From Diadema setosum (Eukaryota > Echinodermata > Echinoidea > Diadematoida > Diadematidae), in assembly GCA_033980235.1 (NCBI GenBank), contig CM067064.1, positions 30,512,170 to 30,576,169 on the forward strand: a stretch of DNA of 64,000 nt. Reading direction: 5' to 3'. Shown one piece after another: positions 12,699 through 24,200 of the stretch (position 1 is its first letter; each line of letters starts with the position of its first letter). The notes under the pieces are model-generated. The model ran no database searches. It saw only the letters and a list, made by a program, of their open reading frames with translations, and had not been told where the DNA came from. Made by a program: the position numbers and the translations under genes.

Positions 12699-13300
12699 CG
12701 TTTTCTCTTGAAATCGCGAAACCAGTAGGAATCTCCAAATTGGTGATGGGATTTGGATACTTCAGTCAGAACTGATTCCGCACCGTCAGCAAAAGCCTAC
12801 ACGAACATACCGCACTGGCTTGTACCACGGATCGGATTGCAGTGGCAGTGCCGCAGCCACATCACCCATGGTTATATGTGTAGGGGTTCAACATGGACAG
12901 TTCAAGCGCCCGATCGCTCCGATCTCCACACCAACGTCCGAGTGTCGAAGCTGGCGCTAGTAAACATGATCTTGCCTGCGCCTGCCCCAGTTCTCTGCAG
13001 GTGATAAAGCCGCCGTCTGGTCAATTCACGGCGTGAATTCACGTTCACACCATGTACCACAGTACACACATGTAGGCCCTAAAATGACAACTTCCGGTAT
13101 CTACGGGACAGACGTAGTCTCTCGTCAGTCGCGTTCTTGTATATTTCCTTCCTGCAGCTGCGAAACTCGCACTCAGAAAATACAGTAAGTACAGTGTAGA
13201 ACTATGTATCATAACAAAATCTGAAATTGGCAGACAGTGATCGTAGGTGGCGCTACGGCACTGTAGAGTACTTAGTACACTGATATGGCTGAGCAAAGAG
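12699..13300 (-). promoter_or_regulatory. Probable promoter and 5' UTR region of the XYLT-like gene
   Basis: Upstream of the minus-strand start, about 12770-13260 is richer in GC and CpG than either side, with cgatcgctccgatc and gcgttc-type words. No TATA box is evident at a fixed distance. A short plus-strand segment with splice-like ends (13157-13183, ctgcag...gtaagt) was noted but is too short to call. Confidence 0.35.
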
Positions 13301-14735
13301 TGAGCGCTTCTATTACTAGTCTTTGGAGCTGAGATCAGTGGTAGAGTACCTTCATCATTATTTCCAACAAAAAAAAAAAAAAAATGACGCGTGAAACTGA
13401 AGAGAATCAAAAATGTACTTTCTTTTTTATGCTTGATTTTATTGAAACTTCTTACATCATCTGTTTCATTTCATTATGTAGTTGCATGCCCGTGAATAAG
13501 ATTTTTATGGGGGAGGGGGTGGTCCAAAATTTGAAAACAGGCAAGCGCGAGAGCATAGTGACAGGGGTAGGAGGGTATGGAAGGCGGTACTTCGAGGGAG
13601 CTTTTGCATATCAACTTGGAATCGAAATTCCATGATATTGTGCACAATTTTTAGGTGAAATATTTGGGAAAAAAAAATCAATCAAAAAGTAAAACTATAT
13701 TTTGGTTATTCATTTCAATTACATAAAGAAGGCATGGTTGTTATTGTGTTGCATGATTTTCTCATTTATGGATCAATGGATTTATGGATTATATTCACGG
13801 ATCAAGCCAGACCCGAAAAATAAGCACAGCGACAGAGCAGGGAGGATGTGGGAGGGAGTATACCCCCTCAAACACGAAAAAGTTTTTGCATAAATAGAAT
13901 TGAAATTAAACAATGTACGCTTAGAGTAGAATATGGGGGGGGGGGGTAGGGCAAAAATTATAATATGATACATTGGTTACTTATCTTGGTTGCTAAAAAA
14001 AAAAATCTTTAATTGCTGCGTGATATTTTCATTTGTGACCGTCGAATTATTTGAAATCTGCTATCCTATAGTCCTAAAAAACAAGCAAACTAACAAACAA
14101 AATGAATGAATAAGTAAAAAACAAAAGCTGCATATACGGTCATAGGGATAGGGATCTCAATTTTGCCAGCAAACTCCCATCAATACAGTTTGTTGCCTGA
14201 TGTATCACAGTTACACATTAACGTTATAATGAGTAAGACCCCCCCCCCAAAAAAAAAAACAAACAAACAAACAAACAAACAAACAAACACACACACACAA
14301 ACAACATACAAGAAAAAAAAAAACACACAAAAACAATCATTACACGAGCAGATCGGGCAAACAAAGAAATGTAACACTGTTGGTAAAACTGAAAAGTTAA
14401 GAATTTGAAGAAATGAAAGAGTTTACTGTTCATGTGCAGCGCTCTCTATATGGGAAGTGAGTCAAAATTTATGATGTCAAAGAATGACCAATAGAAAACA
14501 TTGACAGAATTTTAACAAAATGATTTTTTTGTGTGTGTGTGTTCTTTTAGCGAATTATAGACGCTTTTTTTTTAAATTTGTAACCTTGATATATAATAAG
14601 TTTATGATTGGCAAAACTATATTGTCTCCTTAAATTTTCAACTATTGTATATCTTATATATATCCAATTCAATAGCATGCTTTACTGCTGACATTGAATA
14701 ATCTACACAATGTCTCTCTAAAGCTGAATCCAGAG

Positions 14736-14798
<63 letters not shown>

Positions 14799-15037
14799 GA
14801 AGAGTTTGCAAAAACCGATAAGTCCATTTTTGAAGATTTTGAATTACGCTCTCTGTCATAAAGTACAAAATAATCCCTTTTAAATGATATATTGGTCACT
14901 ACATATAAAGGTACATTTTTGAAGTTATGGTCAAAAGAAGCAAAATTTTTTTTATTATTCTCTTTATTTTTCTTGACCTTTAATTGCAAATATCTCCATT
15001 TGGCAAATATGGACTTATCGGTTTTTGCAAACAAACT

Positions 15038-15091
<54 letters not shown>
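14736..15091. repeat. (TA)n-bounded inverted repeat
   Basis: (TA)n tracts at 14736-14795 and 15043-15091 bracket arms of about 40 bp (gaagagtttgcaaaaaccga, then taagtcca) that recur inverted at about 14996-15043. The interior is about 165 bp. Confidence 0.8.
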
Positions 15092-15094
<3 letters not shown>

Positions 15095-15120
15095 TTGCTT
15101 TGTTTTGATACCGTCACTGT

Positions 15121-15175
15121 CAAGACTCCTGAAGAAGGCATAGAACGCCGAAAATATGAGTCGAATAAACGCCTG
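15121..15175 (+). other. Hammerhead-like motif beside the (TA)n inverted repeat
   Basis: CTGAAGA (15129-15135), a ggc/gcc three-base helix, then GAAA (15150-15153), enclosed by gactc (15124-15128) and gagtc (15158-15162). This reproduces the CUGANGA...GAAA core of hammerhead ribozymes with a closing stem. Stem III and the NUH cleavage triplet are not convincingly present, so activity is doubtful. Similar motifs occur at the ends of Penelope-like retroelements. Confidence 0.3.
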
Positions 15176-16150
15176 CTTTATTGGTCAAAAATGCATTACC
15201 ATGCAGTTTGTTTCTTCATTTCTTCGTGGAGCCAATACGTGAGATCTCAACATATATATTATATTGGCCTGGTGAAATCTTATATTTATACAGAGAAACT
15301 GTTCCGTGTTGATACCATGACATTAAATTGTAGAGTTCATAGCTAGAGAGGGCAGCACATACCCAAACTTTTCAAACTTGTGTAAGTATTGTTAGGTTTT
15401 CAACTTTCACCCATATATAGTGTCATCGAGTATACTCTTTCTGCATTGGCTAAAACGCAACTCATGATGTTTCGAGAAGCACGTCCCATTAAATCCTTTC
15501 CGATTTCTGTCCAACATTTTCAAAGGGATCAAGGGAAGGATTCAACAAATTTTATAGAACGAGAATATGTGGAGAACACGAGAACCAAAGGTGCAGATTT
15601 CGTTCAAGTTTTTATACAATAATGTAGCAGCGAGTTGCATCCGCCATTCCCGCATTACTCAGCACAGAATTCTCTCTATCTTTTTGGTCTCTATAATCAA
15701 GATATTTCAGATGCATAAGAAAAGAATACATTATCTAAAAGATTAAGCTTTATATCTTCATATTTACACCTACATGTATTTACATTAGGATGCAATGGGA
15801 GGCAGGATTTTTTTCTTCCCTTTTGGTCTCCTTTACCCTTCTTTCATGGTCAAAAGTATAGTGAAAAAAAAAAGTGATTGATGTCTATTTTGTCACATTT
15901 CGTTCAATTTTTCTTTGATATTTTGATCACTTTTAACAAAAGAAAAAAAATCGGGGGGGGGGGGGCGCATGCCCCCCGCCCCCTTTACGGAATTCCTGGA
16001 TCCACCTCTAGTAAAACTTCTAAAGGGAATCTCAAAACATTGCAGTCAAAAGTCTGAAAAGAAGGAGTAAAATATTTCAAGATCTTATTATAGCGAAACA
16101 GTGAAAATAAAAAATTAGGAAAATTAGGAAGTTTTGCTTTTTCACGAAAA

Positions 16151-16504
16151 CAGTTGTTGAACTGTCAATATGAATATGATGCAATATAGTGAGTTGATGA
16201 TGACATCGCTTCGCAACTTGCCATCAGTTTGTACATTAAATCTTGAATATATTTCTCTCTTTTTTTTTTTGCTTTGTTTTGTAATATTATTATGTGATAA
16301 GGTCACAGTCTCAAATCCTAAACTATCTGAATGATCATTATTTTGAAGTTATTAAGGCAGAACACTTTTATGCTGGAAAATTGAATTTTCGTCAATTTCA
16401 TTTCTGTTTTTTTTTTCATAATTATTATGATCAATGGAAAATTATGAGGTGATGACATCATTAGCTCACACATTTGCATATTCATATCAACTGTTCAAGA
16501 ACTG
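16151..16504. mobile_element. MITE-like inverted repeat
   Basis: The left arm cagttgttgaactgtcaata, continuing tgaatatgatg and gatgatgacatc, matches the reverse complement of 16440-16504 over about 60 bp. No coding capacity. Confidence 0.8.
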
Positions 16505-16611
16505 CACAGTTTAGCAAAAATTAGCAAATCTTTAATTAAAATCCACTGTTGTATTTGTAACATGTAACGCTTTATTATCAGATTATAACCTGTATAGGTG
16601 GTCTGGAATGT

Positions 16612-17245
16612 GTACTCTTTGTTATTCCGAAGGTTCGTTAATCCGAACATTTTTTTTTTTTTTTTTTTTTTATTCACGTTCCATATTCCACATTTCGTAC
16701 AAGTTTTATATTCCATTTGATTTGAAGCAGAAAAGTTTTTTTCACACAATGGTCAGTTTGAACCAATAATGCACAAATGTATAAGGACATAATGATTATA
16801 ATTAACGTGTAATATGAGGAACCCACTAAAAAGCAAAGCTTGTAGGATGTGGGTTCCAAAAATATAACATAGGGTTTGTGGCGTTATTCCGAAGGTTCGT
16901 TATTCCGAAGGTTCGTTAATCCGAAAATGAAATAGGGTTCGTTATTCCGAAGGTTCGTTAATCCGAAAATGAAATAGGGTTCGTTGTTCCGAAGGTTCGT
17001 TGATCCGAAATGAAATAGAGTCCGTAACGAACCTTCGGAATAACGAGCTTTGTGTCATTTTCGGATTAACGAACCTTCGGAATAACACACCTTATCACAT
17101 TGTCGGATTAACGAACCTTCGGAATAATGATCCTTCGGACTAAAGAACCTTCGGAATAACGAACCTTATCACATTGTCGGATTAACGAACCTTTGGAATA
17201 ATGAACCTTCGGACTAAAGAACCTTCGGAATAACGAACCTTCACG
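16612..17245. mobile_element. Foldback array of ttccgaaggttcgtta words
   Basis: From 16618 to about 17010 the word gttattccgaaggttcgtta recurs forward; from there to 17245 it recurs in reverse complement as taacgaaccttcggaataac. Word variants are separated by aatga and atagggt spacers. The whole can fold on itself. A poly-T run and unrelated DNA (16650-16880) interrupt the left half. Confidence 0.85.
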
Positions 17246-18002
17246 TCAGAATAACAAACTGCATGTCACCGTCTGGAATTACCCTTTATTTTAGTATGTG
17301 AGCCGGGCGGGGCGGGAAAGCAACGGAGCATAAACAGGGTCTGTTTTGGAGGAATGTAGCCGTAGATATACACGAAGGATCTTTTTACCCCTTTGGAGCA
17401 AGAATGTTCAATCTGGGGGGGGGGGGGGGGGGGGGAGGGGTGGACCCGGAAGCATGAAAACGTAGATACCGAGCATGGAAAGTATATTGGACCCAACTTC
17501 TGAATTTTTAGAATTGAAATTTAACGATCTGGTACACCTTGGTTGAATATTTCAGAAATTTTCAATTCAAAAAGGAAGAGAATACCATGGATAATACAAA
17601 TTGAAAAAAAAAATGATAATAATAATAAAACCCGAAATGAATTAAATTGTTTAATTTGGTGAATCAGTGTGATTTTGTCATTTGCTGCTCAAACTATTAG
17701 AAAACCCGAAATAGATGTGCAACCAAAGAGCAGGGGGAGAGTGCATGTAACACAGAAACTTTTGCATATTTTGAATTAAAATTAAATGATCTGGCGTACA
17801 TTTTTAGTATAATATTTGGATTTTTCATTCAAAAAAGTAATAGCAGATATGTTAGTAATTTAAGTTGCAAAGAAAAAAAAAAAGCCCTTGAAAACAAACT
17901 ATCTAAACTCGTTCATTGTCGCATATTAAAAATGATCAACTTTGTTCAAGCGTACACATGCTCGCCTGCATCAGAGGTGTTCGTTCGAATATAGATCACC
18001 CC

Positions 18003-18034
<32 letters not shown>

Positions 18035-18067
18035 GTTGCCGGTCTGTAGGTGTTCTAAATTATTCAA

Positions 18068-18630
18068 AGGACACAAAAGCCCAAATATCAATGTGGATTG
18101 AGTGAAAGCAGCAATATTACCAGAACAAATCAGTAAAAGTTTGATAAAAATCCGGACAGTCGATTCTAAAGATAGTTTCTGTGCTGTGCTTAAAGTCTCG
18201 TTACTATACTGGATAAGAAGACTTACAGTTCGTGACATCATTTTGGACAACATAATAGATTGTAAAGAAAACATTGACTAGTATACATTCCATTGACTTG
18301 TTACTGACATGTGTTAAGGGTAATAGTTATTCCCCTGTGTGTTTTTTTTTAAAGAGGTTAGTTAAGTGCTCTTTCAGTATGCTAAAAAATGCAAAAAAAA
18401 TGTAACAGTCTTTTGAATTCCTTTATTTCTTTATAGTGTTATCCATAATGACGTCATGCAGTTTAGTAGATCCAGCGATGACGGATATAGGCTTCCTACA
18501 GAAACTCTAAAATTGATAACTTTTGAATCGATTGCCCGATTTTCTTCAAATTTTCACCGATGACGTGCTCTATAATATTGCTTCTTTTACTCAGTTCATA
18601 TTTATGTTTGGGCTTTGGGTTCCTTTAACA
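18068..18630. mobile_element. Dispersed TIR repeat, copy 2
   Basis: Bounded by aaaagcccaaatatcaat and its inverse atgtttgggctttgggttcc. It shares tggattgag...gaaagcagcaat and the acttttgaat block with copy 1 at 7396-8360. About 560 bp with no open frame. Confidence 0.7.
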
Positions 18631-19500
18631 AAATACTAAAGGAAAATGGGGGGGGGGGGGCTGAGCAATTGTACCATTACCAAGACCCGCTGAATAATTT
18701 TTCAATAAAACATTAAAAAAAAGACCCGCTGAATAAACGGAACGCTATATAATACATGTTATTGCATCATCGTAATCCTAAGAAAATTGCATAAGATACC
18801 TGCATGGTTAAATTAGGGAGGTGTAAATAGATTGAAATCTCAATTCAATTTCAATTTCAATTTCATTTTCATATTTCTCAATAAGAAATACATCAAATAT
18901 AACAAAATTAATACATGATATCCAGCGATAGGAGGCATAATATTACAAAATGAATTAGGGCCTCCATGATATCCAGCTATAGGAGACATACATAGAATAT
19001 TGCAAACATATAAAACATAGTGGTCGATCTATGAAAGATGGAATCTGAGAATGAATGCTAAAGAAATATGAAGGAACCTACTTAAAAGCAAGCTTGTCGA
19101 GCGTAGGTCCCAATTAAAATCGAGCTACAGATTGAGATGAGGAGCACAGGTATTTATACAACAAATGACCGAACCATAGAGAAAAAAAAAAGAGAAGAAA
19201 ATACCAAAAAACAACAACAACAAATATACAGGGATTTTATAGCAAATTCTTCTCTAATGCAGGTTTGGGGTCGGATAAGCCACATGCTGCAAGCGGATGA
19301 GCCATTGTCATTCTGGCAACAATAACAGTATAAGTCAATGTATAACGACAATGGTACGGTTTAGACAGTTTTAGAATGTGAGTTTAGTGAGAATGAAAAT
19401 ACCAGCTGTTACCGCGCCCCCAATGTCTTTAGAGAAGGAAGAATCATGAACACGGTGGCAGAAATTGAGAGCGCAAACAGCAGGGTTCAAGTCTGATTTA

Positions 19501-19818
19501 ACATGAAATGAAATGAAATGAAACGAAATGAAATGCAATGAAATGAAATGAAACGAAATGAAATGAAATGAAATGAAATGAAATGAAATGAAATGAAATG
19601 AAATGAAACGAAACGAAATGAAATGAAACAAAATGAAATGAAATGAAACGAAACGAAATGAAATGAAATGAAACGAAACGAAATGAAATGAAACGAAATG
19701 AAACGAAACGAAATGAAATGAAACGAAATGAAATGAAACGAAATGAAATGAAATGAAACGAAATGAAATGAAACGAAATGAAATGAAATGAAATGAAATG
19801 AAATGAAATGAAATGAAA
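19501..19818. repeat. Pentanucleotide (GAAAT/GAAAC)n array
   Basis: More than 60 consecutive five-base units, mostly gaaat with gaaac variants scattered in a non-random, paired manner. The long minus-strand Phe/His/Ser/Ile frame is an artefact. Confidence 0.97.
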
Positions 19819-20439
19819 TATTATTTCACCTCCCTGGTTAAATACATTTACAGTGTGTAGGTAAATGTATCAAGGAGCTGTAAGTGTACTTACAATCATG
19901 GAGCTACAGCAGACAAAGCCCCATGATTGAAATGTATATCTCCTTCCATGCATACCTACAATATAGTATAGGGCCTACACTTGTAGTTGTAGGCCCTACT
20001 TGAACTTAGAAATATGATCATGTATAATGTACATCGCATTACATCGTACTATGGAACAGGATTTTCGGGGGGGGGGATCAAGGTCAATGCCTCGCCCCCT
20101 TAGACGGGAAGAATCGGAGGATAAAACCGTTGCAAAATTCATGGGAATTGTGTTCTTTTTCCCCTGTTTTTTTCTTTTTTCGGTTTGATATTTTTCCAAG
20201 TCAAAAATGTAGGGGGCTGCAGCCCCCCCCCCCCCTCCCTCCCCGTGCCCACCTCCCTGATCCTATCAAGGAGGAAGCACCTCCACTTTTGTTATTATGC
20301 CTATTTGTTGCCATAGTATTTGTTGTTAAAATATACGTTTCGATTATCTTTTTACGAAATAAAGATGCAAAATGTCATTATATAGTAATAAACAAGCAGT
20401 GTGCTAGTAATTCACTAATGATTTACTTGTTTGCCCGTG

Positions 20440-20495
20440 TGAACACAGAGTGGAAATGAATTCGCATCAATCAATCAATCAATCAATCAATCAAA
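20440..20495 (+). mobile_element. Non-LTR retroposon 3' tail with (ATCA)n
   Basis: agagtggaaatgaattcgca is followed by seven atca units, a typical 3' end of CR1/L2/RTE-type elements. The body upstream is not identifiable. Confidence 0.4.
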
Positions 20496-21313
20496 GCTAA
20501 GAAAAGGAGATCACAGGTTGACGTGCTATGAAATCTTTATTGATCTCGTTAACAATGAATACAGGTTGCATGAATACATAGCGCCGAATGGTACGTGCTG
20601 TTATACGTCTTCGTACGTGAACCACAGCGCTAGCTGCATGCAGCGCGTGATCATACACCCTAGTCCTATCCATAGCAGTACTATACTGTGGTCGAATGCC
20701 TCATCACAGGGCAAGCTACGTGAGTGAGTCATCAGAAAATCCTTGCGTATTCCCACCGTGTCAGCTAGCAGCGCTTGAGTATTACGCTGACTGCATGTTA
20801 TGCTGCACAAACGAGCTAGTTCGCCGAGCCGGGGTGGTGCGATGACTAATCGGCCGCAAACACCTTACTGCAAAAGGTAGTCCGCTGCTGATGCGAACTG
20901 AATGCGTCTGAAGAGGCTGTCCAGGAACGTGGTATGTCATCTGTTGCGTCCGTCATCAGTCCGAAACCTCAGTAGAATCTTGGAAAACGAAGGTATTTCA
21001 TCTGCCCGTTTAGAGTCGATTATTTTTATTTGGCAACGCCCTGGGTACTCTGATCATCTACAAACACGCAGTCTGTGTAGGCCTACTGCACCTCTCTCTA
21101 TGTGTGTATACTATGAAAGTGGATAGAGTGCGTATTGGTGCCTGCATGCCGAAACTCACCTTCGGGCAGTTTGGCTTGCGCCAGCCAGCTCCAGTGCATG
21201 TTTAATTTTGTGATAAATAGCATCATCAGAACCACGTAACATGTTCGATCTAATATATAATGTGATGTATTTCGAGCACTGGAAACATTTGACCGAAAGA
21301 TCGGTCTGTATCT

Positions 21314-21430
21314 GTCCGTCGGGGAATGTTCCGCGGAGACTGCGTCTGGCTTCACGGATCCCCTCCACGGAGGACAGCGTCAATGGCAAAATATAAAAAG
21401 AGTCCTCCGGACAGACGGATCTTTCTGTCT
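21314..21430 (+). repeat. Left arm of inverted repeat flanking the 22-kb block
   Basis: Two blocks, gagactgcgtctggcttcac and gagtcctccggacagacgga (extending through tctttctgtct), recur in reverse complement at 22446-22610. The second block is about 34 bp and nearly perfect; the sequence between blocks has diverged. Confidence 0.75.
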
Positions 21431-21799
21431 ATGGAAACATATGACCTGTTAGTTGTAAATGTAGAGCATTTAAAGTTACAGTACTTCCAGATTGCAGATC
21501 AGATTCCGAAATACACAGCACAGCACAGGTCTGTAACATTAAGTGATTTCTAGTCTAGTGTCTAACATGTTGAGTTCTAACTATACACAGCCCAGTCGCC
21601 GCTGTACATACGTAGCGCGACAGGGCTGTACCAACGAAGCTCCAAACACGAAGAGGGTCCAACGATCGCATGCGATCGGATTGAATTTTGATACATTAGA
21701 TCATTTTTTTGCCACTTCAAACTCATCTGACGAACAAAATGATAATGAGACTTCATATCTATGCTACGAGTATTGAAATTTATATTCAATAACTTACCT

Positions 21800-22139
21800 A
21801 AATTGATGGTTATATGCAGCATGTGTGAACGGTTCACGAACGGTACATCGTCTTTCACGCCAGGCCATTTCCAATACTGTATTCGGGAGGTCACATGATC
21901 TGAATGCCCTTTCAAAAGGTCGCGCTGTCGACCGTGCTGCTACACCAACACTCGAGCAGCGCATCGCACGCACGCAAAAGGTTTCCGCAGAGATCAAGGC
22001 GCCATTTTGAATTCTGCAACGATGAACCGCGACGGTGTTAGGGAATCCGCCAGAAAGTATCATTTTTTGGTTCCACGGACTTATCACGAGGGCTCTCAAT
22101 GGACTTACGAACCTTCTGTAATACAAGCATGCACTTAAG
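21800..22139 (+). promoter_or_regulatory. Candidate promoter and non-coding first exon, possibly of MKK3/6
   Basis: This stretch is richer in GC and CpG than its surroundings. It contains gcgccattttgaattctg near 21998, like TATA-less start regions with a YY1-type core. It ends in AAG|gtgagt at 22140, a strong donor. The only ATG frame (22022-22138) is a 38-codon frame closed by TAA one base before the exon end, so the exon would be non-coding with an upstream ORF. The next strong acceptor upstream of the MKK start is at 28472, which would give a 6.3-kb intron. The link is inferred; the exon could belong to another transcript. Confidence 0.35.
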
Positions 22140-22445
22140 GTGAGTAACGTTTGGTAACGTGTACATTGTTCATAAAGAACGTATAAATTTTCATAAGTTT
22201 TGTAGTTGTGTTGTGGTTCCCCACTTTGAAGGTGCCCGCTCGCTGGTCAGACGCTGTATTCGCGTAGCGTATCAACAGCGTCTGGTCGGGCTAGTTGAGT
22301 TCTAACATTCCAGTGTTGTTAGAGTTAGACTTTAAAGTTTAACCTATGGCTTATGCCTGGTTGGGGATGTTACAAATTAATTTACAGTCTATGGCAGACT
22401 AGAGTCTATGCAAAGGCCCAAGCACTAGAGTCTAGTAATAGTAGT

Positions 22446-22610
22446 AGACAGAAAGATCCGTCTGTCCGGAGGACTCTTTTATTTTTTTTTACATTATCGC
22501 AATATCGGCTCTCCTCGGCCTCGAGCTCCATACATAGAAAAGGGGATCTGTGTGGACTGTGGTGATGACTGCTGTGAAGCCAGATGCAGTCTCCTCAGAA
22601 CATCAATTCC
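22446..22610 (-). repeat. Right arm of inverted repeat flanking the 22-kb block
   Basis: It carries the reverse complement of both blocks seen at 21314-21430, spaced further apart, and includes a poly-T insertion. About 1.0 kb of GC-richer DNA with a candidate first exon lies between the arms. Confidence 0.75.
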
Positions 22611-22739
22611 CGGCGACCAATAATGTAAATAGATCCAGATCAACATACATACAGAGTAGATTCTATTTAAACGTTACATTGAATCTTCTTCTTCTTAGGT
22701 ACGATACACGTAGGCCTACCCTGTAGCCCTATTTGCATG

Positions 22740-22840
22740 ATTTGTGGGTAAACTCGGCCCCTTGCTGGGGTTGTATAGGGGCCGAGCACACGTTGTGTTG
22801 AGTTTAGCAGTTTACTAATAGGCCGGGTTTACTCACAAAT
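22740..22840. repeat. 100-bp inverted repeat with inner hairpin
   Basis: The 20-base left arm (22740-22759) pairs with 22821-22840 with two mismatches. Inside, ctcggcccc and ggggccgag form a perfect 9-bp stem. This could be a small MITE or a structured RNA element. Confidence 0.6.
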
Positions 22841-23769
22841 ACAGTAAATTACTGTCCAACACTGCACTCCTCCTATTCTGTATGCAGGTGCCAACCGAAA
22901 GGGCAGCGTCTTCGCTTTTGGGAGAGTACTCATTCAAGGTTCAAGGCGGGTGTGCAGATGTTGGTGGCGTAGAGAGAGAAGTTAGAAGCTAGACCTATCG
23001 TATAACCCTGCTCCCCAAGAAACCTTGTGAAATTGTTAATTTTACAAATTTGCCGCAATCAGGAGCAGAAGGCCACTCTTACTCTCTCCCATTTACCGGT
23101 ACTCAAATTGACCTCCATAACACGATACATACGATATATTCATACCTAGGCATATACACGTATACAGTATGTAGATTAGTAAGTACAATATATCCATAAG
23201 CTGAATAATTAGTTGAATCAAGGAACTGGAATTAAACTCACTTGTTGCGGCATTTCGCCAATTATCCATTGGCTTCTTCGGGCATATCTCGCACTATGAA
23301 AAGGCCATTCCATCATTGTAAGCGTCATTCATTTCTTCTACATCAATTTCTGTTTTATTTCTATATGAAAACAGCTTGTATCGCAGTGTTATTGAAATAT
23401 AGTATGCCCTTGTTTTGTTGTAAAACTCATGTATGTACATAGCAATCAAGGTTGAGCTCAGTAGATATTTGATTTTGCTGACCCCATTCAGGTGCGTCTT
23501 TTGTGTATAACAAAAAGAGTTTGTGAGCCCGTTAGTGCACGCTCTATTCGTACCTTGTGTCCGATTGATATTTCCACTGTTCAATGGCACATGTACAATA
23601 ATGTAGTTGACCGTGGAAAGGGGGTACATGTACAAGTGTACCACTTAACTGCTTTCGCACAGGTGGATTACCAACCTGTGAGTTCTCTGTCGACTTGCAA
23701 AAAGAATCTCGTTTAGGGACATTGAAGGCGCTTGGAGAATTACGGGAGGAACGGGTGAATACTGGGCAC

Positions 23770-24200
23770 TGATATACAACTGTAGCTCTGTTGGTAGCGC
23801 ATCTGCCTCCAGATCCAATGATACAGGGTTTGATTCCTAAGTCTTGGTTAGCATTGTTGTGTGTAAGCATTCCGTCCCTTCTAGTAAGAGTAAAAAACAT
23901 TCTGTCCATCAGATAGGACATTAAATTGAGGTCTTGTGTGTGAGTTAGCCGTGACTCGCGCACGTAAAAGGACCCACTTCATTCATTCATCGCAAAGAGC
24001 AGGGTGCTAACCTGGTGAGGTGGTCTCCTACCCACCCTCACAAGAAAACGGGTGAATGATGCCAACCGCGTGTGGTTCACCCTGGGTGACTAGTAGTAGT
24101 CAGCAAACTGTATCGACCATGCACATTGTGCCATATGCTTGACTGAATAACCATTCATACTTTTAGCAAAAAAGAAAAAAGAAAAAAAGATGAAGAAATA
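23770..24200 (+). mobile_element. tRNA-derived SINE
   Basis: Pol III box A TAGCTCTGTTGG (23783-23794) and box B GGTTTGATTCC (23827-23837) are spaced as in a tRNA. An unrelated body follows, then an A-rich tail (about 24168-24195). The head lacks a full cloverleaf, so it is not a tRNA gene. A second, more degraded copy lies at 37.2-38.0 kb. Confidence 0.75.

Larger units (their letters stand above)
13301..21313. other. Repeat-rich intergenic region
   Basis: No coding sequence was recognised on either strand. It holds most of the mobile-element remnants listed between 14.7 and 20.5 kb, plus poly-G or poly-C tracts near 13934, 15953, 17416, 18003, 18648 and 20224. From 20.6 kb on, GC content rises toward the 22-kb block. 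Confidence 0.6.

Noticed and set aside
23783..23837. Possible tRNA gene from A and B boxes
   Set aside because: There is no complete cloverleaf or acceptor stem; the boxes head a SINE with an unrelated body and A-rich tail.
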